Of a stretch of DNA of 29,425 nt, positions 7,696-15,120 are shown piece after piece. Numbering within the stretch: position 1 is the stretch's first letter; each line of letters opens with the position of its first letter. Location of the stretch: positions 1-29,425 of the forward strand of contig CAYQZD010000044.1 in NCBI GenBank assembly GCA_964421875.1, given 5' to 3'. A program made the position numbers and the translations under genes. This DNA comes from CAYQZD01 sp964421875. Its GTDB lineage: Bacteria > Electryoneota > Tariuqbacteria > Tariuqbacterales > Tariuqbacteraceae. The notes under the pieces were generated by a model. The model was not told where the DNA came from. It saw only the letters and a program-made list of their open reading frames with translations, and did no database searches.

Positions 7696-7961
7696 ATCAG
7701 CGTTCATCTGTATTCATCAGCGATTCGGAATTTTCTGTGTTCTCTGTGCCTTCTGTGCAATTCAGTGATTTAAAATCCCCTCTGCCCCCCTTTTCCAAAG
7801 GGGGGAAAGGCTGGATTCCCGCTTTCGCGGGAATGACAATACGCCCCGTTTTCAGGGCGGGTCTTTCAGACCCTCCGTAATTCCGCCGGGTGCGGAGACC
7901 CGGCGGCACGGGTGTTTGTCGGCTTTGAATAAGCCGACCTACATATCATCGCCGCCACCGG
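7696..7961. repeat. 266-bp direct repeat, copy 2
   Basis: Same order of blocks as copy 1, including palindromes at 7854-7943. Some stem bases have diverged, for example GACCCTCC for GACCCGCC, so one stem is now imperfect. Confidence 0.9.
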
Positions 7962-8085
7962 TAAGCGGGTATTCAGTTATCCTGACCAGTTTCTTCTTCT
8001 AAATCACCCGATTGCTTCACTTCGTTCGCAATGACAGAATCCTTTTTTTCAATGTCAGGTCTCCGCTGCGCTAAAGACCTGAGAT

Positions 8086-8134
8086 AACGCATAACGAGTA
8101 ACGAGTAACGAGCAACCAGCAACGAGTAACAAGT
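8086..8134. repeat. Seven-heptad array abutting a stop codon
   Basis: Units AACGCAT, AACGAGT, AACGAGT, AACGAGC, AACCAGC, AACGAGT, AACAAGT: 49 bp ending at the base before the stop of the 8135-8722 gene. There is no four-helix-bundle gene next to it. Confidence 0.9.
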
Positions 8135-8722
8135 TTAAAAACTCCAGCCAATCGACAACTCCCCGCTCAAGCCCTCCATTATCCACAGCATACCCTCGAT
8201 CAACCCCGCGCCCTCCTCGGGTTTGGGACCTTTCCATTTGAAATCGACGAAGGGATAGCCGTATCCCACCCGGAACACGATGCTGAAGCCGGACTTGTAA
8301 AGCCACCGCTTCCCGGTGCAAAGGCCAATCGCGACAGATTCGATGGAGTAGCGCCGCCAAAAAGTTCCCTCGTCGGTCTTCTCTTTCACCTCGGCTTCAT
8401 AATCGGCGATTTTGAGGAACGGTCCCCAAAATTTCCCGCCCATCCGCCCCTCGCGGTGCCGCCAGTAACCGAAAGTCACAATGTTTCCCAGACTATGCGG
8501 CGAATCCATCAGGGAGCCTTCGAAATACAGCCCGTGTCTCTGGTTAATCAGGAACTCATATCCCATCGTGTATTTGCCGAAAATCGGATCCAGCGGTTTT
8601 ACTTGAAGACCGTGCCGGTAGGTCTTCACCGCCTTGACCGATGTCGAATCCTGCCCCAATACCGCCGGCGCCAGTAAAAAAACCAGCGTAGCCGCGAACA
8701 GTGTTTTTACCCGGTTAATCAC
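8135..8722 (-). CDS. Exported protein, probable outer-membrane beta-barrel
   Basis: Protein of 195 residues with a signal peptide (Lys6, then LFAATLVFLLAPAVLG, cleavage near residue 23). The mature part has alternating aromatic/polar strands such as YTMGYEFLI and HGLYFEGSLM and ends in an aromatic residue (GELSIGWSF), which is typical of outer-membrane barrels. No specific family recognised. The start is GTG at 8722 with AAGGAGCG just upstream. It lies downstream of another exported protein on the same strand, 52 bp apart, and its stop codon begins a 49-bp heptad array. Confidence 0.7.
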   Translation of the reverse strand: MINRVKTLFAATLVFLLAPAVLGQDSTSVKAVKTYRHGLQVKPLDPIFGKYTMGYEFLINQRHGLYFEGSLMDSPHSLGNIVTFGYWRHREGRMGGKFWGPFLKIADYEAEVKEKTDEGTFWRRYSIESVAIGLCTGKRWLYKSGFSIVFRVGYGYPFVDFKWKGPKPEEGAGLIEGMLWIMEGLSGELSIGWSF

Positions 8723-8774
8723 CGCTCCTTTATCGTGATATCTTTGAAAACCGAATTACTCCCCTTTCCAGCGC

Positions 8775-9518
8775 CTATTTTTCCTCGCTATACCCGTATT
8801 CCACCAGACTGAGCGCGCCGTCGATTATCAAACCCACACCAGGCGCATAGACCTTGTATTCCTTCTCGCCCGCCTCCAGCGGATTGGTCTCTTCCATCTT
8901 GACACAATCGTTGAACTCGCCCGCTTTGGTCTTGACAGTCAATCCCATCGCCTTAACTTCCGCCCGGTCCATCGCTATTTTAGGAGCGATTTCCTGGTAG
9001 TATTTTGCGCCGAGGAGGACGATTCCGGGCATCATCAGTCCGAATTTGGCGTTGTTTTCGCCGGATAACCAGGCGCCTTCGTGTTTGACCACTTTCCCCT
9101 CTTTGTAGATATCCACCGCTTCCCCAAAATAGAACACGCCGTTGGTCTTTTTACTTATAGCGAAGTAGTTCAGGGATATTTCCTTCAGCTCTCCGCCCTC
9201 AAATTCCCGCTCCTCCACTACACGGGTTTCCACATTCCCCACCTTCTTGGTTTCATCCAAGACGGTGATGATGAGCTTTTCGCCCCCCTTTTTGTCTTCC
9301 TCCTCGAATACCAGCCGGTAGCCCGGCTGCAGAATGAAATAGGGATTGGAACCGGCGGAAACGAATTCCGCGTCCTCCGTGATAAATTCGCAGGTCCATT
9401 GACAGGATTTACCGCTGCACGGCCTCTTGCATCCTTCGCCCGCGAAAGCTCCCGCCGACAACCAGAACAGACCAGTGAAAATAATCACCGCTATTCCGCA
9501 GATTTTTAACGAAGACAT
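8775..9518 (-). CDS. Exported protein of unknown function
   Basis: Protein of 247 residues with an N-terminal signal segment (AVIIFTGLFWLSAGAFAG). A cysteine cluster follows (CKRPCSGKSCQWTC, about residues 30-43), which could form disulfides or bind metal. The rest is predicted beta-rich, ending FNDCVKMEETNPLE...VYAPGVGLIIDG, reminiscent of periplasmic DUF3108/TapB-like beta proteins; this likeness is weak. The ATG start has GAGGAG eight bases upstream. It sits between bamA and the 8135 barrel gene, all on one strand. A single CCAGCGC heptad abuts its stop codon. Confidence 0.65.
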   Translation of the reverse strand: MSSLKICGIAVIIFTGLFWLSAGAFAGEGCKRPCSGKSCQWTCEFITEDAEFVSAGSNPYFILQPGYRLVFEEEDKKGGEKLIITVLDETKKVGNVETRVVEEREFEGGELKEISLNYFAISKKTNGVFYFGEAVDIYKEGKVVKHEGAWLSGENNAKFGLMMPGIVLLGAKYYQEIAPKIAMDRAEVKAMGLTVKTKAGEFNDCVKMEETNPLEAGEKEYKVYAPGVGLIIDGALSLVEYGYSEEK

Positions 9519-9686
9519 AATACGACTCCTCGCTTATGGATATGTAATTTGCTCCTTATTATGTCTGGGTGACGCCAAAATATAATAGTCACAGCAAACG
9601 GGGTATATCTCCCCTGCAAGGTTTGCGGGGAACAACCCGCCTCCCAAATCACACTCCTCGAAGTGTCTATTTAGTAAACCGTTAAA

Positions 9687-9714
9687 CCAGCTCCCAGCGC
9701 CTAACACCCAGCTC
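9687..9714. repeat. Four-heptad array abutting the bamA stop codon
   Basis: Units CCAGCTC, CCAGCGC, CTAACAC, CCAGCTC: 28 bp ending at the base before the stop at 9715. On the coding strand the stop TAG itself fits the repeat, which continues with TGG, TAG and TGG at 7-bp steps. Confidence 0.85.
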
Positions 9715-10842
9715 CTATTGAGGTTTGCCCAGCACCGCCTCGAACAGCTCCTCGTCCATCGGATGCCCTTCAGCCAGCATCTGCCGGTACTTGATGAAAT
9801 CGATGACGTCGGCGCCGGTGATTTTCCGGGTGTTGAAGGCGTGGAAACCGAGTAAAGCCTCCCCCTGCATATTCGCCGCCAGCCAGTGCCGGTTGGCAAG
9901 TTTGGTCTGGTCCCAGAAGAATTTCTTCTTCTGCCGGATGCCGTCGATGGATTTAATCAGGCAGCCGGGGAAAAGGTTGGTGAAATTCCAGACAATCTTC
10001 TCCACCTCCTTGTCCAGCATTGCGAAATCGACGGCCGCCGTTTTCAGGAACTCGCGCGCAGCTTTGCCCTCTCCCCCTCGCTTAAAGTCGCCGTAAACGA
10101 TTTCGCCGTCATCGACCCATTTGTCGGTGACCACCGCCGGATTGGGGATGAACTTATCCCCTTCCTTAATCACCCGCGCCACCCGGCTCACCAATCCCAG
10201 ACGCTTCATCTTGTACGCCGACCACAATTCGCAGGAGATGCAGTTCCACATCGCATCCTCGATGGTCAGATACCAGGGGAGAAAGTCGGTGGAGCCGCCG
10301 TCGGGAGCGGAGCCGTGCCGGGGGCCGGCCTGGCCGAATATCGCGGTATCCGCCGCCACCGCCAAATCGCAAGCCATACCGATTTCCTGCCCGCCAGCCA
10401 CGCGCATTCCGTTCACCCGGCAGACAGTCGGCTTCTTGCAGTTCAATATCGCGTCCACCATCCCGTTGAACAGGTCCATATAGAGCCCGTATTCCGTGTT
10501 GCGGCCGGAATAATACTCGGCGTATTCCTTGGTGTTGCCTCCGGTGCAAAAAGCCCGGTTCCCCGCCGCGGTGAACACCACCGCCACCACCCGCCGGTCG
10601 GTCGAAGCCCGGTTGAAACCGGCGATGACGCCCTTCACCATCGCCGTGGTGTAGGAATTGAACTGTTTGGGATTGTTCAAGGTTATCCAGGCGGTGTAGA
10701 GCCCGTCCACCGCCTTGCCTTCCGGGTCGATTATCGGTTTCAGTTGGTACATCGTGCAGGGCGGCTCAGTCCCGAACCATTCGTCTCCCCAGAGGTCGTG
10801 ATTTTTCAGTTCCCCTTCCCGGGGCAGCCAATCGAGTGACAT
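9715..10842 (-). CDS. bamA: 6-oxocyclohex-1-ene-1-carbonyl-CoA hydrolase (BamA/Oah type)
   Basis: Crotonase-superfamily hydrolase of 375 residues, the length expected of BamA/Oah. It hydrolyses the C-C bond of 6-oxocyclohex-1-enecarbonyl-CoA, giving 3-hydroxypimeloyl-CoA, the ring-opening step of anaerobic benzoyl-CoA degradation. Hallmark stretches are NHDLWGDEWFGTEPPCTMY at the N-terminus, GLYTAWITLNNPKQFNSYTT, AFCTGGNTKEYAEYY, RVNGMRVAGGQEIG, FGQAGPRHGSAPDGG and LFPGCLIKSIDGIRQKKKF. This degree of motif agreement makes it one of the firmest calls in the window. The ATG has AAGGAGG five bases upstream. The gene lies several kilobases from the BzdN and dienoyl-CoA hydratase genes on the same strand. 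The dehydrogenase (Had/BamQ) that makes its substrate is not in the window. Confidence 0.95.
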   Translation of the reverse strand: MSLDWLPREGELKNHDLWGDEWFGTEPPCTMYQLKPIIDPEGKAVDGLYTAWITLNNPKQFNSYTTAMVKGVIAGFNRASTDRRVVAVVFTAAGNRAFCTGGNTKEYAEYYSGRNTEYGLYMDLFNGMVDAILNCKKPTVCRVNGMRVAGGQEIGMACDLAVAADTAIFGQAGPRHGSAPDGGSTDFLPWYLTIEDAMWNCISCELWSAYKMKRLGLVSRVARVIKEGDKFIPNPAVVTDKWVDDGEIVYGDFKRGGEGKAAREFLKTAAVDFAMLDKEVEKIVWNFTNLFPGCLIKSIDGIRQKKKFFWDQTKLANRHWLAANMQGEALLGFHAFNTRKITGADVIDFIKYRQMLAEGHPMDEELFEAVLGKPQ

Positions 10843-10924
10843 AAGTCCTCCTTGAAATTAGAGATAAGATATGTTATATAAGATATTAGAAATCGATATG
10901 TAGGGTGGGATTCAATATACTCCA

Positions 10925-11173
10925 TCATTCTCCTTCAAACTCACCCACTGGAACCTCCATTGAAGACATTTTTTCTCGTTTCTCAATGATTGTTTCGACC
11001 TTTTTCAACACTTCCGCTTTGTAGAATCTTTCTCCGCACTGAACGCAGACACCGGTGGGCACATCATTGACCAAAGCCACCAGCCGTTCACCCCACCAGC
11101 AATCCTTAGTCATCGCTTTCTCGATGACTTTTCCACCGCAATAACTGCAGTCTTCATATGTTCTTTTACGCAC
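10925..11173 (-). CDS. YgiT/MqsA-type zinc-finger protein, possible antitoxin
   Basis: Short protein (82 residues from GTG at 11173) with two CxxC pairs, CSYCGG and CVQCGE, separated by about 35 residues, followed by a helical tail (KAEVLKKVETIIEKRE). This matches YgiT-type zinc-finger proteins, many of which are antitoxins that bind DNA. I chose GTG because AAAGGA lies about nine bases upstream. An ATG at 11197 adds eight residues but has a REP palindrome four bases before it and no ribosome site. The open frame continues upstream through REP sequence, which is not believable protein. No toxin gene is adjacent, so it is either an orphan or not an antitoxin. Confidence 0.65.
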   Translation of the reverse strand: MRKRTYEDCSYCGGKVIEKAMTKDCWWGERLVALVNDVPTGVCVQCGERFYKAEVLKKVETIIEKREKMSSMEVPVGEFEGE

Positions 11174-11201
11174 TGTTTTATATCCTTTGAATCGCATAGT
11201 T

Positions 11202-11224
11202 GTAGGGTGGGTTCTTAACCCACC
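11202..11224. repeat. REP palindrome, inverted orientation
   Basis: GTAG followed by GGTGGGTT-CTT-AACCCACC. It is the reverse orientation of the 11898 copy, so the transposase gene at 11322-11867 is flanked by oppositely oriented REPs. Confidence 0.9.
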
Positions 11225-11244
11225 AAATATTAATAATTTATCCT

Positions 11245-11308
11245 GTAGTGTGTGTTTTAACCCACCAATTATTAATAGCTTATCCTGTAGTGTGTGTTTT
11301 AACCCACC
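11245..11308. repeat. Two decayed REPs in a 42-bp tandem repeat
   Basis: GTAGTGTGTGTTTTAACCCACC occurs at 11245 and 11287, part of a 42-bp tandem unit that also includes ATTAATA-TTATCCT spacer. GTAG and the AACCCACC arm are intact, whereas the other arm has changed (TGTGTGTT for GGTGGGTT). Confidence 0.8.
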
Positions 11309-11321
11309 ATCTTTAATAACA

Positions 11322-11867
11322 TCACTCCCCTGCTTGAAAATCATCCTCTATCGTTTCCAACTTACGGCTATCATTATAATATCCATCCCTTATGTATCGA
11401 TGGTAAGTTGACCAAGGCCAATCTTCAAGATTTTCAACTAATCCATGTTTTATCGGATTGTAATGAATGTAATCGATGTGCCGGTTCAAGTCTACATCAT
11501 CTTTAATCAGATGTTCCCAAAAGCGTCTTTGCCAATAGGCTCTTTCCGATTTGTTAATTCTCGATATGCCACTATTAATTTCAATCGCTCCATTCTTAGA
11601 ATATTCCCGGCTGAAAATCGATTTAATCGAAGCCCATCGCTGAGAATAATCCACATCATTTTCAGGAAGCCGCCAGATACAGTGAAGATGGTCCGGTAAT
11701 AAACAAAACGCTATCGTTTCAAATGGTCTCACCTTTTTAACCTTTTGCCAAGCGTGTTTGAAACACATCCCCGCAGACTCTTCAGTAAGAAAAGGCTTCC
11801 TCTTAAAGGTCGTTACGGTGAAAAAATAATATCCACCTGGTTGATACGCTCTCCTGTATTCGGGCAT
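11322..11867 (-). CDS. REP-associated tyrosine transposase (RAYT, Y1/HUH)
   Basis: Single-strand DNA transposase of the IS200/TnpA-like Y1 family, 181 residues, apparently intact. The HUH motif is His60-Leu-His62 in LLPDHLHCIW. The helix with the nucleophilic tyrosine reads HIDYIHYNPIKHGLVENLEDWPWS, where Tyr133 is the likely nucleophile; this is a hallmark of RAYTs. Known RAYTs recognise REP hairpins next to a GTAG tetranucleotide. Palindromes with exactly that GTAG lie on both sides and throughout the window, so it is the likely mobiliser of the REP family. The ATG at 11867 has no clear ribosome site. The gene is AT-rich relative to the metabolic genes. Confidence 0.92.
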   Translation of the reverse strand: MPEYRRAYQPGGYYFFTVTTFKRKPFLTEESAGMCFKHAWQKVKKVRPFETIAFCLLPDHLHCIWRLPENDVDYSQRWASIKSIFSREYSKNGAIEINSGISRINKSERAYWQRRFWEHLIKDDVDLNRHIDYIHYNPIKHGLVENLEDWPWSTYHRYIRDGYYNDSRKLETIEDDFQAGE

Positions 11868-11897
11868 TTTGATTAGTTAAATTCAATAAAATCAAGT

Positions 11898-11920
11898 GGT
11901 GGGTTAAGAACCCACCCTAC
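11898..11920. repeat. REP palindrome upstream of the RAYT gene
   Basis: GGTGGGTT-AAG-AACCCACC then CTAC, identical to the 2736 and 2864 copies, 31 bp upstream of the transposase start. Confidence 0.92.
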
Positions 11921-11957
11921 TGGATTATTCAATTCAAAGTAAATATCCTGAATAATG

Positions 11958-12218
11958 CTATTCAGAAAAACTATTAATAGCTTCTTTAATTGTATCGTAA
12001 GTTTCAAACTCAAGAATCAAATGTGTGATTCTAAGTGTAGAATATACATTATCATTGATTTGCACTAACTTTAATTTGCCATTAGACTTTCGAACAATCT
12101 GTGATACAGAGATTAGTAATCCAATACCAGAACTACTAATATATTCAACTTTCTTTAAATCAATTATAAAATACTTTTTACCTCTATCAATATATCCGTT
12201 TAAGGTATCAAAAAGCAC
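11958..12218 (-). CDS. STAS-domain protein (anti-sigma-factor antagonist-like), 5' end probably damaged
   Basis: Eighty-six residues from a GTG, covering most of a STAS domain. The motif YFIIDLKKVEYISSSGIGLLI has the conserved aspartate and the Ser-Ser-Ser-Gly phosphorylation loop seen in SpoIIAA/RsbV-type antagonists. Such proteins bind anti-sigma kinases in the cytoplasm and are switched by phosphorylation of that serine. The first beta strand is missing from this start. The same frame continues upstream (IVLIGIKGIITGPDG) to 12291 without a normal start codon, while an ATG in another frame begins MKVRK; this suggests a one-base indel. No kinase or phosphatase partner is visible. Confidence 0.7.
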   Translation of the reverse strand: MLFDTLNGYIDRGKKYFIIDLKKVEYISSSGIGLLISVSQIVRKSNGKLKLVQINDNVYSTLRITHLILEFETYDTIKEAINSFSE

Positions 12219-12514
12219 TCTCCCATCTGGTCCTGTTATAATCCCCTTGATTCCTATCAGGACTATTTCCTTACTTTCATGAAAGTAAGTCTTCTAATAA
12301 TAGAGCTTCATTGTTTTCTTATTATTTATTAATGGCGAACAAGTTATGTAAAACATTGAAGCATAAACGATTATTAAGATTCGAAGATATCTATACATAA
12401 TTACCTCACATTTATTTATAGTTGGATGGGTTCTTAACCCACCATTTTACAAACACATATATCTTGTCGCCGAATCTCCGTATCCAACGGAATTTCCTGA
12501 AAACAAATATCCCC
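12219..12514. other. AT-rich gap with one decayed REP
   Basis: Holds the likely damaged 5' end of the STAS gene (to about 12291) and a partial palindrome at 12424-12443. I see no other gene or clear promoter here. Confidence 0.6.
12424..12443. repeat. Partial REP palindrome
   Basis: GGATGGGTT-CTT-AACCCACC. The GTAG end has been lost and the outer stem base pairs are imperfect. Confidence 0.75.
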
Positions 12515-13081
12515 CTAATCCGCCCCCGTCAATTTCATCCACTTCCCCTCGTGCCAATACCAAACCCTCGACCCTGAGTAGCCGAAAGTGTCTTCGATAC
12601 CAAAATGGTCGATTGGCGGCGGTTTGGTTCCGCCGTAGGCTTGGTAATGACCAATAATGAATTTTTCGTCAGCAAGTCCAATCGCCCGGAAAAATCCGAT
12701 TTTATTCCCTCCGACTCCCTCCAGATAATTCTTATCAGGAGCTTCGGCGAGCTTATAGTAATCCTCAATCGAGCCGCCCCGGAACACGAATATCGCCGAC
12801 ACCCGCTCCTTTGAAGCTAACACCGCCCAATCGGTCTGCCCCGGAACCGTGAACTCGCCCCGGATGACATTGTGCGGCTCTTCCGTATCGAAACACTGGG
12901 GGATGGTGTATCCTCCCTCGGCGAGGAAACCGGCGATTTCCGGGGGTAAATCGGGGAAATCCGAGGGGGATAGGCGCAGAGTGTTTTTATCCGCCTCAAG
13001 CCACTTGTCGGGTATCGGCTGGGCAAAAAGCGAAACTCTTGTACAGGATAGAATAGTCAATATTATTAAAGTGTTACGCAT
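12515..13081 (-). CDS. Exported protein of unknown function
   Basis: Protein of 188 residues with a signal peptide (MRNTLIILTILSCTRVSLFAQ, cleavage near residue 20). The mature part contains a recognisable repeat-free segment DWAVLASKERVSAIFVFRGG that resembles VCBS-less periplasmic proteins reporting on assay-like names only; I know no function. The start ATG is preceded by GGAT. It is the last gene of the 13.7-12.5 kb stretch on the minus strand, separated from DUF456 by a palindrome at 13150-13177. Confidence 0.6.
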   Translation of the reverse strand: MRNTLIILTILSCTRVSLFAQPIPDKWLEADKNTLRLSPSDFPDLPPEIAGFLAEGGYTIPQCFDTEEPHNVIRGEFTVPGQTDWAVLASKERVSAIFVFRGGSIEDYYKLAEAPDKNYLEGVGGNKIGFFRAIGLADEKFIIGHYQAYGGTKPPPIDHFGIEDTFGYSGSRVWYWHEGKWMKLTGAD

Positions 13082-13149
13082 AGTGTTTTATCCAAGACGC
13101 CGCCGGTTTATGGATATATTGATTACGATAAATCTTTTCACATATTTAT

Positions 13150-13177
13150 GTAAGGGCGAACTGCCGTTCGCCCCTAC
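13150..13177. repeat. Long REP-like palindrome, GGGCGAAC variant
   Basis: GTAAGGGCGAAC-TGCC-GTTCGCCCCTAC, a 12-bp stem with one mismatch and CTAC at the right end. It lies in the 122-bp gap between DUF456 and the exported-protein gene and may also act as a transcript terminator structure. Confidence 0.85.
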
Positions 13178-13203
13178 AAATAGAGCAAGGCAAATCCCCC
13201 CCG

Positions 13204-13692
13204 TCACAATATTTGCCATACAAACACCCCGATTATGGTCAAGGCGATGGCGAGCTTCACCACCACCCCGGCCAAGAATCCCACCAGCGCTCCGAAACCC
13301 GCTTTCAGCGCCCGGCCGCCGGACTTGCCGGCGATGAGTTCGCCGACGATGGCTCCCGCCAGCGGCCCAAAAATTAGCCCTATTGGGCCCGCAACAATCA
13401 GCCCGATAATGAGTCCCAGAATCGCTCCGGCGATGCCCCATTTGCCCGCGCCGAACTTCTTAGCGCCGACAATGTTGGCGGTGTAATCGACCACCAGCGA
13501 AAAGACGGTCAGCCCGGTGAAAAGCGCCAGCTCCCAATCCCCGATTTTTTCGAATCCGGTGGCAATCGCGTATATTAAGGTCCCCAGCCATATCAACGGT
13601 ATCCCCGGCAAAACCGGCAATACCAGCCCTACCAGTCCGACAATAAAAAGGATGAAAGCGGCAACGACTGCTAATATTGTAGTCCAATCCAT
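13204..13692 (-). CDS. DUF456-family membrane protein
   Basis: Hydrophobic protein of 162 residues with three or four membrane segments. It has the DUF456 pattern: N-terminal LVGLVLPVLPGIPLIWLG, then a glycine-rich repeat region (GAILGLIIGLIVAGPIGLIFGP) and GAIVGELIAGK. Cellular role unknown; the family is widespread and not tied to a pathway. It starts 27 bp after the photolyase stop on the same strand, so the two are probably cotranscribed. Its stop is TGA, one of several showing that TGA is a normal stop in this genome. Confidence 0.88.
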   Translation of the reverse strand: MDWTTILAVVAAFILFIVGLVGLVLPVLPGIPLIWLGTLIYAIATGFEKIGDWELALFTGLTVFSLVVDYTANIVGAKKFGAGKWGIAGAILGLIIGLIVAGPIGLIFGPLAGAIVGELIAGKSGGRALKAGFGALVGFLAGVVVKLAIALTIIGVFVWQIL

Positions 13693-13719
13693 TTCGTTAA
13701 TTCTAATGATGATAAACGT

Positions 13720-15090
13720 TTACGCGAACTCATATTCAATCGATTCTATTCGCTTAACATAATCAGCTATTTTGAATTTTCTCTCCAGCCCCTGAGCGTT
13801 CATATAGCGCACTTTGCCGAACACCGGCCGTTCCTGCCAGGGCCGGTCATGTTTGCCGAAACACCAGGCTACTCCGGCAAAGCCGTTAGGGTCGCGCCCG
13901 TCAAGTTCGTACTTATTGTTGAGGTAGAGCATAGTTCTAAAAGCTTCTTCAGGGCTTTCTGTCCATTCAATTATTTTCTTCCCCCAGTACATCCGCATAT
14001 AATTGTGCATCTTTCCGGTCAGCGACATCTCTTTCTGAGCCGCATTCCAGTATTCATCGTGGGTGCGAGCCTCTTCCAGTTGCTCCAGTGTATACAAGTA
14101 CGTCCGTTGGTCTGCTCTATGCCGCTTCAGGCTCTCCTTCGCCCATCCCGGAACCGCTCCTTCATACCGGTCGTAATACGGATTGTAGTGCGCAAAGTTT
14201 GCGCTGAGTTCCCGCCGCACTATAAGTTGTTCCAGGAAAGCCTCCTTCGATGCAGGCGGCGCGTCGGAATCCATCACCTCCAGCGCAGCCTCCACCGGAG
14301 AAATATGACCAAAATGGAGATAGGGGCTCAAATCCGACTGATAAGCTTCAGCGGGATCGCGTGATAATTCGTGATACCGTACAAGATTAGTCTCTATAAA
14401 GAGTCGGAGCCTCCGCCGCGCTTCATCCTGACCGCCCTTGAAAGCATGGACCGGAGCCACTCTGCGGTCGATGAGCAAACCCTCCAACAGTCCAATCCCT
14501 TCACGGATGTCTATGCCGTTCACATAAGCGTCAAATCCGCTGCGCCGGGGAATAAGTTCAGGGAGAGGCTGTAGAAAATCGCCCCAACACCGGTGAATCT
14601 TAGGGCGCAGCGTCCTTGCGCCGATCTCCTCTTTGTCTGAAACCATGGCAACCGGGACGACCACATCGCTTTCCACCAGTGTAAAAGAACAATTCAAGCG
14701 CTCAGCCACCTCCCGCCGCCACTGGCGCTGGATCCGGAGATAACCTGCATCAGATACCACCAGCGCCGCATTAGCCGCCAGCTTCAGCACCTCTTCGACC
14801 ATATCCCCCCACCGGAGCGCCCAGGCTATTCCCCTCCTCTTGAGCGAGTCTGCAATATTTGCCAGCCCCTCCAGCATAAAGGTATAGTGGCGGAGGTTCG
14901 CCTCCGGGAAGCCGCCGGTTAAAACGAATCCCACAACCAGCGGCAGGTCAAGCCGGTTCGCTTCCGCAACCGCATACTCTAAGGCGTGATTAAATCTGGT
15001 CCTTTGAGAAGCCTGCATCCAGTACAGAATATAGCGCCCACCCCTGAAAGGAACGGATTTAGCCTGGTGAATACGCTCCTTTTGAATCAT
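13720..15090 (-). CDS. Class II CPD photolyase (deoxyribodipyrimidine photo-lyase)
   Basis: FAD-dependent enzyme that splits UV-induced cyclobutane pyrimidine dimers using light. Class II signatures are YWMQASQRTRFNHALEYA, SDLSPYLHFGHISP, KMHNYMRMYWGKKIIEW, and NKYELDGRDPNGFAGVAWCFG followed by HDRPWQERPVFGKVRYM. From the ATG at 15090 it has 456 residues, the usual class II length. A TTG at 15111 would add seven residues, but relatives commonly begin near MIQKERI. It starts 30 bp after the stop of the citrate/homocitrate-synthase-like gene and precedes DUF456. Its presence implies at least occasional exposure to light, which is notable beside strictly anaerobic catabolism. Confidence 0.93.
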   Translation of the reverse strand: MIQKERIHQAKSVPFRGGRYILYWMQASQRTRFNHALEYAVAEANRLDLPLVVGFVLTGGFPEANLRHYTFMLEGLANIADSLKRRGIAWALRWGDMVEEVLKLAANAALVVSDAGYLRIQRQWRREVAERLNCSFTLVESDVVVPVAMVSDKEEIGARTLRPKIHRCWGDFLQPLPELIPRRSGFDAYVNGIDIREGIGLLEGLLIDRRVAPVHAFKGGQDEARRRLRLFIETNLVRYHELSRDPAEAYQSDLSPYLHFGHISPVEAALEVMDSDAPPASKEAFLEQLIVRRELSANFAHYNPYYDRYEGAVPGWAKESLKRHRADQRTYLYTLEQLEEARTHDEYWNAAQKEMSLTGKMHNYMRMYWGKKIIEWTESPEEAFRTMLYLNNKYELDGRDPNGFAGVAWCFGKHDRPWQERPVFGKVRYMNAQGLERKFKIADYVKRIESIEYEFA

Positions 15091-15120
15091 CGTTTGAGCT
15101 ATCTCCTCCAACGCCCTTTG

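Larger units (their letters stand above)
7136..8085. other. Gene-free repeat island
   Basis: About 950 bp with no gene I can support. It holds two 266-bp direct repeat copies (7272 and 7696), several palindromes, the hairpin ATTCCCGC-TTTC-GCGGGAAT twice, and one arm (8008-8036) of the long hairpin seen complete at 23149-23233. Open frames here are repeat-encoded on both strands and lack ribosome binding sites. Confidence 0.8.

Noticed and set aside
7665..7909. Short ORFs on both strands in the repeat island
   Set aside because: They are encoded by the 266-bp repeat and occur again in the other copy with frame changes.
9613..9632. Hairpin CCCC(T)GCAA...TTGCGGGG as a terminator
   Set aside because: No T tract on either strand and one bulged base; too weak to list.
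9886..10839. Plus-strand 317-codon ORF opposite bamA
   Set aside because: It is the antisense shadow of a GC-rich gene; His/Pro/Arg-rich composition and no family match.
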